This document shows positions 39,755 to 48,714 of a DNA stretch of 64,000 nt, one piece after another. The notes under the pieces are model-generated. The model saw only the letters and a list, made by a program, of their open reading frames with translations. It was not told where the DNA came from and ran no database searches. The stretch is from Uliginosibacterium sp. (GTDB lineage Bacteria > Pseudomonadota > Gammaproteobacteria > Burkholderiales > Rhodocyclaceae), in the NCBI GenBank assembly GCA_016718265.1, contig JADKDZ010000003.1:20001-84000 (forward strand), given 5' to 3'. The stretch's first letter is position 1; each line of letters opens with the position of its first letter. A program made the translations under genes and the position numbers.

Positions 39755-40255
39755 TTACTTGTGGGTTTTGTGGGTGACGATTTTCTGCCGAATCTGTTCG
39801 GCAACCAGCGGATGGACAAAAGTTTCGATATTTCCGCCCAGCAGGCCGATCTCTCGAACCATTGTGGCAGACAGGAACATGTGTTCTTCGCCGGGGGTGA
39901 GAAAGACGGTTTCCACGTCGGGGTGGAGGCGGCGATTCATGCCGGCCATCTGGAATTCGTATTCGAAATCGGAGACGGCGCGCAGTCCGCGCACGATCAC
40001 CTGGGCGCGGTGTTCGCGGATGAAGTCGATCAACAGGCCAGAGAAGCCGAAGACCGAGACGTTCGGCAGATCGGCCAGAACCGTGCGGGCGAGGCTTACG
40101 CGCTCGTCGAGCGAAAAGAGAGGGCGCTTGCCCGGACTATCTGCAACGCCAATGATCACCCGATCAAACAGTCGCGCGGATCGGCGAGCCAAATCTTCGT
40201 GACCCCGCGTCAGGGGGTCGAACGTTCCCGGATAAACAGCCAGACGCTCACTCAT
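39755..40255 (-). CDS. coaD: Phosphopantetheine adenylyltransferase
   Basis: A 166-residue nucleotidyltransferase catalysing the penultimate step of coenzyme A synthesis (4'-phosphopantetheine plus ATP to dephospho-CoA). The nucleotide-binding signature PGTFDPLTRGH is at the N-terminus, and the C-terminal SATMVREIGLLGG segment corresponds to the ISSTxVR motif. The start at MSERLAV overlaps the end of rsmD by 8 nt, indicating coupling. Confidence 0.96.
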   Translation of the reverse strand: MSERLAVYPGTFDPLTRGHEDLARRSARLFDRVIIGVADSPGKRPLFSLDERVSLARTVLADLPNVSVFGFSGLLIDFIREHRAQVIVRGLRAVSDFEYEFQMAGMNRRLHPDVETVFLTPGEEHMFLSATMVREIGLLGGNIETFVHPLVAEQIRQKIVTHKTHK

Positions 40256-40805
40256 GCTTGCCACCGAGGGGTTGGGCGCGAAGGAGCTGATAGTGCACCT
40301 GCCCGGCACGCGCGGATTTGATGGAGGTTAAGGCGCCCAGGGCTGTCACCGGATGCTCGCTTTCAACATAGACCCGGCTGTCGGCCGAGAGGATCGCGCC
40401 CAGTTTCGGACCGAGCTTCTCCAGCCAGCCCTGATTGAAGGGTGGGTCGAGAAACACGACGTCGAACGGGGCGTGTGGCATGCTCAGAAAGTCCAGTGCG
40501 CTGCCGCGGTGGAGCTTGACGACATGTTCGCAACGCAGCGTGGAGGCGGTCTGGCGAAGGTGTGCCACCACTTTTGGCGCCTGGTCGACCAGGGTGACCT
40601 CAGCTGCACCGCGTGAGGCGGCCTCGAAGCCCAGGGCCCCGCTGCCGGCAAACAGGTCCAGGCAGCGCAGCCCGCGCAAGTCCTGCCCCAGCCAGTTGAA
40701 CAGCGTTTCGCGAACGCGGCTGGGCGTGGGGCGCAGACCGATCGAATCCGGGACGTCTATGAGCCTTGAGCGCCATTCGCCACCGATAATCCGTATTCTG
40801 CTCAA
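40248..40805 (-). CDS. rsmD: 16S rRNA (guanine(966)-N2)-methyltransferase
   Basis: A roughly 185-residue SAM-dependent methyltransferase modifying G966 of 16S rRNA. It has the N-terminal SRIRIIGGEWRSR, SAM motif I LDLFAGSGALGFEAASRGA, and the catalytic NPPY-type motif as DPPF in FLDPPFNQG. I place the start at a TTG (40805) because aagga lies 7 nt upstream and homologues start here. An upstream GTG at 40826 is open but has no ribosome binding site. Gene order rsmD-coaD-ferredoxin is typical. Confidence 0.9.
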   Translation of the reverse strand: MSRIRIIGGEWRSRLIDVPDSIGLRPTPSRVRETLFNWLGQDLRGLRCLDLFAGSGALGFEAASRGAAEVTLVDQAPKVVAHLRQTASTLRCEHVVKLHRGSALDFLSMPHAPFDVVFLDPPFNQGWLEKLGPKLGAILSADSRVYVESEHPVTALGALTSIKSARAGQVHYQLLRAQPLGGKHE

Positions 40806-41004
40806 GCCCTGTTCCTTCGCGTGCACGTGGTGCCAGAAAGGGGGCGAGTATCGCTAGTTCGGTCGGTTCCGGCAAGGGCCGACTGGCCTTGGTGGCGGTG
40901 CGGCAACACGCGCGCATGCCCGCGGCGCCCAAGGGGCCACGCCGCATTCTGCTAGACTAAGCGCCCAATGCGTTTTATGCGTTTCGTTGCCGATTTTTCA
41001 CACA

Positions 41005-42018
41005 ATGTTCAGTTTTTTCAAGAAAAGCAGTGCCGAGAGCGATCCGACTTCTACCGCGCCGGCGGCGCCAGAGCAGGTGGTGCAGCCACGCTCGTGGCTG
41101 GATCGTCTCAGAACCGGGCTGTCGCGGACACGCGAGCAGATCGGCTCCTTGGGCAGCGTATTTTCGCGCCGAAAAATTGACGAAGACTTGCTGGAAGAGC
41201 TCGAGGCCACGCTGTTGATGGCGGACTGTGGCGTGGAGGCGACCAATACCTTGCTGGCGGAACTCCGCCGCCGCTGGAAGCAAGACAAACTGGAGACCGG
41301 CGAGCAGTTGCGTGAGGCGCTGGCGCAGACACTTGCCAAGTTGTTGGGGCCCTTGCAAGCGCCGCTTGAGGTGGCGGGACACCGTCCTTTCATCATCATT
41401 CTGGCGGGTGTGAATGGGGCAGGCAAAACGACGTCGATCGGCAAGCTGGCACATCAGTTCCGACAGCAGGGCAAGAGCGTGCTGCTGGCGGCGGGCGATA
41501 CCTTTCGTGCCGCTGCGCGGGAGCAGTTGCTGGAGTGGGGGCGGCGGAATGATGTAGTCGTGATTGCGCAGGAGGGCGGGGACCCCGCCGCGGTGGCGTT
41601 TGACGCCATCGCCGCGGCAAAAGCGCGTGGGATCGATATCGTAATGATCGACACAGCGGGGCGCTTGCCCACGCAGTTGCATCTGATGGAGGAGATTGCC
41701 AAGGTCCGCCGCGTGGTGCAGAAGGCTGAGCCGAGTGGGCCTCACGAAGTGTTGCTAGTGCTTGACGGGAATGTCGGACAGAACGCGCTGACGCAGTTGA
41801 AGGCTTTTGACAAGGCAATTGGCGTGACGGGGCTGATCGTGACGAAGCTCGACGGGACCGCTAAAGGCGGGGTGATTGCGGCGATAGCGAGGACTCACCC
41901 CAAACCGTTGCGCTACATCGGCGTGGGCGAAGGAATTGAGGACATGCAGGTGTTCAAGGCAGAAGAGTTTGTCGATGCCCTGTTGAGCCCTGTCGAAGAG
42001 GCGGCAGCGACGCCTTAG
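41005..42018 (+). CDS. ftsY: Signal recognition particle receptor FtsY
   Basis: A 337-residue SRP GTPase that docks ribosome-SRP complexes at the inner membrane. The acidic N-terminal A region is very short (about 35 residues), then comes the N domain helix bundle and the G domain with P-loop GVNGAGKTTSIGKL near 134, DTAGRLP near 215 and TKLDGTAKGG near 287. The start at MFSFFKK gives the amphipathic membrane-binding N-terminus. It heads the conserved ftsY-ftsE-ftsX-rpoH order. The 192-bp gap to ftsE contains, on the minus strand, an unrecognised 63-codon frame that may be a remnant. Confidence 0.96.
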   Translation: MFSFFKKSSAESDPTSTAPAAPEQVVQPRSWLDRLRTGLSRTREQIGSLGSVFSRRKIDEDLLEELEATLLMADCGVEATNTLLAELRRRWKQDKLETGEQLREALAQTLAKLLGPLQAPLEVAGHRPFIIILAGVNGAGKTTSIGKLAHQFRQQGKSVLLAAGDTFRAAAREQLLEWGRRNDVVVIAQEGGDPAAVAFDAIAAAKARGIDIVMIDTAGRLPTQLHLMEEIAKVRRVVQKAEPSGPHEVLLVLDGNVGQNALTQLKAFDKAIGVTGLIVTKLDGTAKGGVIAAIARTHPKPLRYIGVGEGIEDMQVFKAEEFVDALLSPVEEAAATP

Positions 42019-42210
42019 AACTGTGCATTACTTGGATGCAGCGGCCAGGATACTTGGGTGTAATAGCGAACCGGCCTGCCCTGTGCCCACTGGAACGTGA
42101 TTTCTGGCAGCGGCGTGACCGACTGGTCGGCATGTTTCTGACTTTCAGCAAGGATTTTTATCGTCTTGCATCGACAATGCGCAACACTCATTATTGGCTG
42201 AAGCAAAGCA

Positions 42211-42864
42211 ATGATTCAGTTTGATCAGGTCACCAAGCGCTACCCCGGCGGGCACGAGGCGCTCTCGGACGTCAGTTTCGAAATCAAGCATGGCGAGCTG
42301 GTCATTCTTGCGGGTCACTCCGGCGCCGGGAAAAGCACGCTGCTGAAGCTGATCGCGGCCCTTGAGCGGCCGACCCAGGGGAGTGTGTGGGTAAGTGGCC
42401 AGAACGTCGGCAATCTCAAGGCCAGCCAGGTGCCTTACCTGCGCCGCAGTCTGGGGCTTGTCATGCAGGATCACCGATTGCTGATGGATCGTAGCGCGTT
42501 TGAGAACGTGTTGCTTCCGCTTCAGGTGGCTGGCTTAGGCGCGCAAGAGGCGGCGCGCCGCGCGCACGCCGCGCTGGAAAAGGTCGGTTTGGCGGCGCAC
42601 GAGGGATCCATGCCGATTACGCTCTCGGGCGGGGAGCAGCAGCGTGTTGCGATTGCACGTGCAATCGTGAATCGCCCATCGATCCTGATCGCGGACGAGC
42701 CCACGGCGCATCTTGACCCGGCTTACGCGCGGGAGATCGCTGCCTTGTTCCGCAGCTTCCACGCGGCAGGGGTGACGGTGCTGCTGGCCACGCACGACGA
42801 GACCCTGTTCTCGCCCTACGGTGCTCGACGCCTGGAGCTGGTGCAAGGGAGCATGAAGGCATGA
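42211..42864 (+). CDS. ftsE: Cell division ATP-binding protein FtsE
   Basis: A 217-residue ABC-type ATPase that works with FtsX at the division septum to activate cell-wall hydrolases. It has Walker A GHSGAGKST near residue 36, signature LSGGEQQRVAIARA near 137, and Walker B ILIADEPTAHLD. Its stop overlaps the ftsX start (ATGA). Confidence 0.97.
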   Translation: MIQFDQVTKRYPGGHEALSDVSFEIKHGELVILAGHSGAGKSTLLKLIAALERPTQGSVWVSGQNVGNLKASQVPYLRRSLGLVMQDHRLLMDRSAFENVLLPLQVAGLGAQEAARRAHAALEKVGLAAHEGSMPITLSGGEQQRVAIARAIVNRPSILIADEPTAHLDPAYAREIAALFRSFHAAGVTVLLATHDETLFSPYGARRLELVQGSMKA

Positions 42865-43769
42865 AAAACTGGGTTCGTTCGCAGGCGATGGCATTGCTGG
42901 AAGCCCTTTTGCGGTTGCTCGCCCGCCCCTTCAGTACTTTCTTGTCTGCGCTCGTGATCGGCATCGCGCTGACGCTACCTGCGCTGGGTTATGTCGTTCT
43001 GGATGAACTCTCCGGGCTTGCCAAAGGGGTTTCCGGGAAGCCCGAGATCAGCGTATTTCTCAAGCGAGAGATCAATACGCAGCAGGCGCTGACCTTGCAG
43101 GCGAAGCTTCAGCAAGACCCACGCGTGGCAAGCATCAAGTTTGTTTCTCGCGAAGAGGCACTCAAGCAACTCTCTGAAACGGGCGGGTTTGCAGATGTGG
43201 TGGGGAGCCTGGAAGAGAATCCATTGCCCGATGCGTTTCTGGTCGAGCCAGCGGAAGCCGCACCCCAGTACTTCGAGGCACTCAAGGCCCATTTTCTTGG
43301 CCTGCAGGAAGTAGCCCATGTTCAACTCGATTCAGCGTGGGTCAAACGCCTGCACGCAATTATCGATCTGGGCCGCCGTGGCGTACTGATGCTGGGTGCT
43401 TTGCTGGGTGCCGCGCTGATGATCATCATCTTCAATACCATCCGGTTGCAGATACTGACGCAGCGGCACGAGATTGCAGTCAGCCTTCTGGTGGGTGCGA
43501 CGCGCGCTTACGTGCGGCGACCCTTTGTCTACTTTGGGTTCTTGCAAGGGCTGGTCGGTGGGTGTGTGGCTTGGGGATTGGTAGCCATGTTCATGGCTTT
43601 GATCAGCCCCAAGATTGTGTCGCTTGCGCAGACCTACAGCATCGTGTTCGAGCTTCATGGCCTCCAATGGTGGCATGTGGCGGCATTGCTGGGGTTTGCG
43701 GGGGTGCTCGGCTGGCTCGGGGCCAGCTTGTCGGTGCGTCGCCATCTTGAGGAGCGTTCTTCGCGCTGA
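42861..43769 (+). CDS. ftsX: Cell division protein FtsX
   Basis: A 302-residue inner-membrane partner of FtsE with four predicted membrane helices (first at about 25-47, the others after 170) and a periplasmic loop between helices 1 and 2 that would contact the hydrolase activator. The C-terminal FtsX-permease segment (FNTIRLQILTQRHEIAVSLL) is characteristic. It is translationally coupled to ftsE. Confidence 0.96.
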   Translation: MKNWVRSQAMALLEALLRLLARPFSTFLSALVIGIALTLPALGYVVLDELSGLAKGVSGKPEISVFLKREINTQQALTLQAKLQQDPRVASIKFVSREEALKQLSETGGFADVVGSLEENPLPDAFLVEPAEAAPQYFEALKAHFLGLQEVAHVQLDSAWVKRLHAIIDLGRRGVLMLGALLGAALMIIIFNTIRLQILTQRHEIAVSLLVGATRAYVRRPFVYFGFLQGLVGGCVAWGLVAMFMALISPKIVSLAQTYSIVFELHGLQWWHVAALLGFAGVLGWLGASLSVRRHLEERSSR

Positions 43770-43787
43770 GGGGAACGAATTCAGCTG

Positions 43788-43814
43788 TTAGCACTCTCAG
43801 ACGTAGAGTGCTAA
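43788..43814 (+). promoter_or_regulatory. CIRCE operator (HrcA binding site) in front of rpoH
   Basis: Exact match to the CIRCE consensus: ttagcactc, a 9-nt spacer, gagtgctaa. It lies 45 bp before the rpoH start and 18 bp after ftsX, so it covers the rpoH promoter or leader. CIRCE is the operator of the heat-shock repressor HrcA. Confidence 0.95.
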
Positions 43815-43859
43815 CATAGCTTTGAATTCCGTGATATCCCAGTGCAGAAGGAGTGCCTG

Positions 43860-44714
43860 ATGACGCAAGAACTCGCGTTCCCCGTACCGAATTCGCTCGG
43901 AAATATTGACCAGTATGTGCAGGCGGTCAATCGTTATCCCATGCTTACCGACGCGCAGGAGCTGGACCTGGCTTGGCGACTGAAGCGGGATAATGATCTG
44001 GATGCGGCGCGCCAACTGGTGCTCTCTCACCTCCGTCTGGTTGTCTCGGTCGCCAGAAATTACCTCGGCTACGGGCTCGCGCATGCCGACTTGATTCAGG
44101 AAGGCAATATCGGCTTGATGAAGGCCGTGAAGCGTTTTGATCCTGAACGGGGGGTGCGCCTGGTGTCCTTCGCGATCCACTGGATCAAGGCGGAGATTCA
44201 CGAGTACATCCTGAAGAACTGGCGCTTGGTCAAGATTGCGACAACCAAAGCGCAGCGCAAGCTGTTCTTCAATCTGCGTAGCATGCGGGGTGAGAGTGCG
44301 CACCTGACGCAGGAGGATGCGCAGGGGATAGCCCAGAAGTTGGGCGTGAAGACGGAAGAAGTCTTCGAAATGCAGATGCGGTTTGCTGGCGGAGACGTTG
44401 CGCTGGAAACCGGGCCGGATGACGATGAAGAGCGCGTTGCGCCCATAGCCTGGTTGGCAGACGAGGCGGCCGAGCCCTCAGAAGTACTGGAGACGCTAGA
44501 GCTCGAACGCGTTTACGACACTGGGCTGAAGTCTGCGCTCGCCAGCCTGGATGATCGCAGTCGCGCCATCGTTCAGCGGCGCTGGCTGGTTGAAGACAAT
44601 CCGGCGACCCTCCATGAGCTGGCCGCGGAGTATGGCGTTTCGGCAGAACGGATACGGCAGATCGAGTCGAAGGCCATGCAGAAGATGCGGGGTCTGCTGC
44701 ACGCAGATCGGTAA
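43860..44714 (+). CDS. rpoH: RNA polymerase sigma factor RpoH (sigma-32)
   Basis: A 284-residue heat-shock sigma factor. Region 2 (HADLIQEGNIGLMKAVKRFD) binds core polymerase and the -10 element, the diagnostic RpoH box QRKLFFNLRSMR follows, and region 4 ends in a helix-turn-helix (HELAAEYGVSAERIRQIES). The ATG at 43860 has a strong aaggag 6 nt upstream, so the upstream in-frame codons are not used. It can be read through from ftsX, and its own promoter appears to carry a CIRCE site. Confidence 0.97.
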   Translation: MTQELAFPVPNSLGNIDQYVQAVNRYPMLTDAQELDLAWRLKRDNDLDAARQLVLSHLRLVVSVARNYLGYGLAHADLIQEGNIGLMKAVKRFDPERGVRLVSFAIHWIKAEIHEYILKNWRLVKIATTKAQRKLFFNLRSMRGESAHLTQEDAQGIAQKLGVKTEEVFEMQMRFAGGDVALETGPDDDEERVAPIAWLADEAAEPSEVLETLELERVYDTGLKSALASLDDRSRAIVQRRWLVEDNPATLHELAAEYGVSAERIRQIESKAMQKMRGLLHADR

Positions 44715-44742
44715 TCCGGCTCGCCTTGCGACGGGAATGTGT

Positions 44743-44774
44743 AAAAAGGAGCCCTATGCGGCTCCTTTTTCTTT
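44743..44774 (+). terminator. rpoH intrinsic terminator
   Basis: Stem aaaaaggagcc with ggctccttttt around a 6-nt loop, ending in a T-run, 28 nt after the rpoH stop. Confidence 0.92.
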
Positions 44775-44808
44775 GTGAAGACCTGAGGTGCGCTGAGCGC
44801 TCCCTATA

Positions 44809-44838
44809 TAAAAAAAGGCCGCCCTAGCGAGCGGCCTT
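44809..44838 (-). terminator. xylFGH operon terminator
   Basis: Stem aaggccgc with gcggcctt. Read on the minus strand it is followed by a run of seven T. It lies 24 nt after the xylH stop. Confidence 0.88.
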
Positions 44839-44861
44839 CTGTCGTCGGGCAAGTTGATCGC

Positions 44862-46022
44862 TTAGCGGTCGTTGCCGGCGCCGGAGATCACGTCTACCCA
44901 GACGGCGAGCAGCAGGATCGTACCTTTGACGATCATCTGCCAGAAGGAGTCGAGGCCCAGCATCGACATGCCGTTGTCCAGGCTGGCCATGATCAGCGCA
45001 CCGATCAGTGCGCCATAGATGGTGCCCACCCCGCCACGGGACGATGCGCCGCCGATGAAGCAGGAAGCAATGGCATCGAGCTCACCCAGGTTACCTGCCG
45101 AAGGCCCGCCCGCTGCGAGTCGTGCCGTGGTGGTCATGCCTGCGAGGGCGCACATCAGCCCCATCAGCGCGAAAACCGCCAGCTTGATGGCCTTGACGTT
45201 GACACCCGAGAGCCGGGTGGCTTCAAGGTTGGAGCCGATGGAGTAGATCCGGCGGCCGAAAACGGTGCGGTTGGCGACAAAGGTGAAGACGGCGAGGATG
45301 ATCAGGGTGATCAACACCGGGACAGGTACGCCTGGTGCGCCCTCATACGAGTTCAGCGTGTGCACAAAACCGGCGATGATCGCGGCGGCCAGCACCAGTT
45401 TGGCAACATCCTGCCAGACCGGGGTGACGGTCAGCCCGTACTTGAGCCGGCTGGTCCGCGCCTGATAGCTCTGGAAGGCCAGAAACAGAAGCGCCACGAT
45501 AGCGATCGTGTTGCCCAGCCAGACCGGCAGGTAGCCTTGACCGAGCCATACGAGCCCTTGCGACTCGACCGGCACGGTGGTTCCTTTCGTGATCCCCAGC
45601 AAGATGCCGCGGAAAGCCAGAAAACCGGAAAGACTGACGATGAACGACGGGACGCGCTGATAGGCCACCCAGTAACCCGTCCAGCCACCGATGGCCACGC
45701 CCAGCAGCAGCACGATGGCAAATATCGCTGTGAGCGGGACGTGATAGGTGTAATCGAGAATTGCTGCGATCCCCCCCAGCAAGCCCAGCAGAGAGCCAAC
45801 GGACAGGTCGATCTCACCTGCAATGATGATGAACACCATGCCGGAGGCCAGCATGCCGGTAATCGCCATCTGGCGGAACAGATTGGAGATGTTTCGCGGC
45901 GTCAGGAACAGGTAGTCCGTGAGGTAGTTGAAAAACACCCAGATCACGATGATCGCGAACAGCAGGGTGAGTATCTTGTACTGGGAAAAGACCCTTTGCA
46001 GGCCTTTGGATGCGGTACTCAT
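44862..46022 (-). CDS. xylH: D-xylose ABC transporter permease
   Basis: A 386-residue inner-membrane permease of the carbohydrate uptake class 2 (CUT2) family, with about ten hydrophobic helices. The conserved AGEIDLSVGSLLGL segment is near residue 68, and the coupling-helix region IGSNLEATRLSGVNVKAIK near 275 contacts the ATPase. Its xylG and xylF partners lie upstream. The long length and sequence style match XylH rather than RbsC. It is the last gene of the operon. Confidence 0.93.
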   Translation of the reverse strand: MSTASKGLQRVFSQYKILTLLFAIIVIWVFFNYLTDYLFLTPRNISNLFRQMAITGMLASGMVFIIIAGEIDLSVGSLLGLLGGIAAILDYTYHVPLTAIFAIVLLLGVAIGGWTGYWVAYQRVPSFIVSLSGFLAFRGILLGITKGTTVPVESQGLVWLGQGYLPVWLGNTIAIVALLFLAFQSYQARTSRLKYGLTVTPVWQDVAKLVLAAAIIAGFVHTLNSYEGAPGVPVPVLITLIILAVFTFVANRTVFGRRIYSIGSNLEATRLSGVNVKAIKLAVFALMGLMCALAGMTTTARLAAGGPSAGNLGELDAIASCFIGGASSRGGVGTIYGALIGALIMASLDNGMSMLGLDSFWQMIVKGTILLLAVWVDVISGAGNDR

Positions 46023-46061
46023 TTTGGTGTCACTTTCTTCTCTTCAATGGTGTGTGGAGTC

Positions 46062-47600
46062 TCAGGCAGCGTTCTGAAGCGAGTGCCCCAGTGCCGCGGT
46101 CATGACTTGTTCCTGGGTCAGGCCGTCATTGACGAAGTCCCCCCTCAGCTGGCCTTCACCAATCACCAGCACCCGGTCACTGATCCCGAGCACTTCGGGC
46201 AACTCGGAGCTGATCATGATGATCGACAGTCCCTGCTTGACGAGTTCGAACATCAGCTTGTAGATCTCGTACTTGGCGCCGACGTCGACGCCACGCGTCG
46301 GCTCATCGAGGATCAAGACCTTCGGGTTAGGCAGGAGCATCTTGGACACGACGGCCTTCTGCTGGTTGCCACCAGACAGGCCTTTGATCGGCAAGGTAGG
46401 CGACGCCGTCTTGACGCGCATGCGGGCAATGGACTGCTGGATCTGATGCATTTCTGCCGATGCGTCAATCACGCCGAACTTTGCAAATTTGTTCAGCACC
46501 GCCATGGTGATGTTCGCCCCTACGCCTTGGAGCGGCACAATGCCATGGCGCTTGCGGTCTTCCGGTACCAGACAGATGCCTTGCGTGACCGCGTCACGAG
46601 GCGAGTTGACGCTGATCTGCTTGCCGTCGAGCCACAATTCCGCCTGGTACTCGCCGGGGTAGCAGCCAAAAATTGCCATGGCCAACTCGGTGCGCCCCGC
46701 ACCGACCAGGCCGGAGATACCCAGGATCTCGCCCTTGCGAAGCTTCAGGGAGACATTGTCGACGCGCTTGCGCGCGGCGTTGGTGACGTCCACACAGGTG
46801 ATGTTCTTCGCTTCAAAGAACACTTCGCCAATCGGGTGTTCTTCCCGCGGGAAAAGATTCTTGATTTCCCGACCCACCATCATGGTGATGATTTCGTTAG
46901 TATCCATCTCCGCCATCGGACGTGTGCCGACGTGCGTGCCATCGCGGATCACGCTGATCGTGTCGCATACGGCAGCAATCTCGTCGAGCTTGTGCGAGAT
47001 CATGACGCAGGCAACACCCTTCTTCTTCAGCTCACGGATGATATTGAGCAGAATCTCGGTTTCCGATTTCGTCAGTGACGAAGTAGGCTCATCAAGAATC
47101 AGCAGCTTGGCTTTCTTGTTCAGCGCCTTGGCAATCTCGATCAGCTGCTGATGGCCGCCGCCATAGTTGTGAACGGGTTTGGCGACGTTCACATCCGGCA
47201 TTTTGAGCTCTTTCATCAGCTCTTCGGCGCGCTGGTACATGGCGCCGTAATTCATGATGCCGCCGGGCAGCTTGATTTCGTTGCCCATGAAGATATTCTC
47301 GGCAACCGACAACTGCGGGACCAGCATCAACTCCTGGTGAATAATGACGATTCCGGCCTCTTCGGTTTCCCGAATGGTCTGCGCTTTCAGCTCCGTGCCT
47401 TCCCAGAAAATCTGGCCTTCCCACGTGCCATGCGGATAGACGGCCGAAAGCACTTTCATCAGTGTCGACTTCCCTGCACCGTTCTCGCCGCACAGCCCGA
47501 CGCACTCGCCTGGCTTAACCTTGAGATCGATGCCGTTCAGTGCCTTGACGCCGCTGAAGTCCTTGACGATACCCCGCATGTCCAGAAGATATTCGGACAT
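46062..47600 (-). CDS. xylG: D-xylose ABC transporter ATP-binding protein
   Basis: A 512-residue double-ATPase typical of CUT2 sugar importers. The first domain has Walker A GENGAGKST and Walker B LILDEPTSSL; its signature reads YGGGHQQL, a variant of the usual SGGQ pattern. The second domain has the degenerate Walker A GLVGAGRTE and the intact signature LSGGNQQK. The start at MSEYLLDM is chosen for its aggaag ribosome binding site. It is separated from xylF by 106 nt containing a strong hairpin. Confidence 0.94.
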   Translation of the reverse strand: MSEYLLDMRGIVKDFSGVKALNGIDLKVKPGECVGLCGENGAGKSTLMKVLSAVYPHGTWEGQIFWEGTELKAQTIRETEEAGIVIIHQELMLVPQLSVAENIFMGNEIKLPGGIMNYGAMYQRAEELMKELKMPDVNVAKPVHNYGGGHQQLIEIAKALNKKAKLLILDEPTSSLTKSETEILLNIIRELKKKGVACVMISHKLDEIAAVCDTISVIRDGTHVGTRPMAEMDTNEIITMMVGREIKNLFPREEHPIGEVFFEAKNITCVDVTNAARKRVDNVSLKLRKGEILGISGLVGAGRTELAMAIFGCYPGEYQAELWLDGKQISVNSPRDAVTQGICLVPEDRKRHGIVPLQGVGANITMAVLNKFAKFGVIDASAEMHQIQQSIARMRVKTASPTLPIKGLSGGNQQKAVVSKMLLPNPKVLILDEPTRGVDVGAKYEIYKLMFELVKQGLSIIMISSELPEVLGISDRVLVIGEGQLRGDFVNDGLTQEQVMTAALGHSLQNAA

Positions 47601-47669
47601 GATTACTTCCTCTACGATGAATTGATTTGCTACAGACAGCGGGGCGAGCCCCGCCGAGCCACCAAGCAA

Positions 47670-47691
47670 ACGGGCCGCCGAAGCGGCCCGT
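47670..47691 (-). promoter_or_regulatory. Intercistronic hairpin between xylF and xylG
   Basis: Perfect 9-bp GC-rich stem, acgggccgc with gcggcccgt, around cgaa, located 16 nt after the xylF stop. It has no T-run, so it probably shields the xylF 3' end from exonucleases or partly attenuates transcription. This would give more binding protein than membrane subunits. Confidence 0.6.
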
Positions 47692-47706
47692 CTGGGCGAT
47701 GGTGAA

Positions 47707-48714
47707 TTACTTCAGACCAAGTTGATCCTTGGTGTAGAAGTTTTCTTTGACCAGAAGGTCCATGTTGTCTTTGGTGATGACGACCGGATCCAGCAGAATC
47801 TGGTTGATGCCGCCTTCGGCCTTCTCAGCCTTGAACGCAACCTTGTTGCCCTTGACGAGGTCGACCGACAGTTTGGCGGCGTTCTCGGCAATTGCCTTCA
47901 GCGACTTGTAAACGGTCATGGTCTGCGTGCCTTGCAGGATGCGCTTACATGCAGCCAACTCAGCATCCTGACCGGAGACAGGTACCTTGCCAGCCAGCTT
48001 CTGAGCAGCCAGGGCCTGAATCACACCACCGGCGGTACCGTCGTTCGAGGCGACGATGGCATCGATCTTGTTCTGGAACTGGGTCAGAACGTTTTCAGTG
48101 ATCTTGAGCGCGTTCTCAGGCAGCCAGTCCTTCACCCACTGGTCGCCCAGGATCTTGATGTCACCCTTGTCGATAGCCGGCTTGAGGGCGCGCATCTGAC
48201 CCGCGCGGAACAGCTTGGCGTTGTTGTCGTCCGGCGAACCGCCGAGCATGTAGTAGTTGCCCTTCGGCTTGGCCTTCATGATCGCCTCACCTTGCATGAA
48301 GCCGACGCGCTCGTTGTCGAACGAGATGTAGGCATCGACTTCGCCGAAAATCAGGCGGTCATAAGCGATGACCTTGATGCCGGCTTTCTTGGCTTCCTTC
48401 ACGACGTTCGAGAGTGCCTTGCCGTCTTTCGGCACGATCACGATTGCATCAACCTTCTTGGCGATCAGGTTCTCAAGCTGGTTCACTTGCTTGGCGGAGT
48501 CGCCATCTGCAGACTGAACGCTCACTTCGGCGCCGAGTTTCTTGGCGGCTTCGACGAAGAAGTCACGGTCACGTGCCCAGCGCTCGACGCGCAGGTCATC
48601 GATCGAGAAGCCGATTACAGGCTTGTCCTTGGACGCAAATGCCGGAAGGGTGGAGCAGGCTGCGGTGGCAGCAACAACAGCCAACAGGGTGCGACGAATA
48701 GCAAAACTTCTCAT
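47707..48714 (-). CDS. xylF: D-xylose-binding periplasmic protein
   Basis: A 335-residue periplasmic sugar-binding protein (peripla_BP_4 type) delivering xylose to XylGH. The signal peptide covers about residues 1-27. The mature start KPVIGFSIDDLRVERWARDRDFF and the hinge elements VIAYDRLI and IVASNDGTAGGVIQAL are XylF-like. The start at MRSFAIRR follows ggag closely. It is first in the xylFGH operon. No xylose isomerase, xylulokinase or XylR gene is in the window. Confidence 0.93.
   Translation of the reverse strand: MRSFAIRRTLLAVVAATAACSTLPAFASKDKPVIGFSIDDLRVERWARDRDFFVEAAKKLGAEVSVQSADGDSAKQVNQLENLIAKKVDAIVIVPKDGKALSNVVKEAKKAGIKVIAYDRLIFGEVDAYISFDNERVGFMQGEAIMKAKPKGNYYMLGGSPDDNNAKLFRAGQMRALKPAIDKGDIKILGDQWVKDWLPENALKITENVLTQFQNKIDAIVASNDGTAGGVIQALAAQKLAGKVPVSGQDAELAACKRILQGTQTMTVYKSLKAIAENAAKLSVDLVKGNKVAFKAEKAEGGINQILLDPVVITKDNMDLLVKENFYTKDQLGLK

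Noticed and set aside
42015..42206. 63-codon minus-strand frame between ftsY and ftsE
   Set aside because: Reads like a protein end (ITFQWAQGRPVRYYTQV) but has no good start or known family; perhaps a gene remnant, too weak to list.
45360..47078. 572-codon open frame on the plus strand
   Set aside because: Antisense to xylH and xylG, with no domain similarity.
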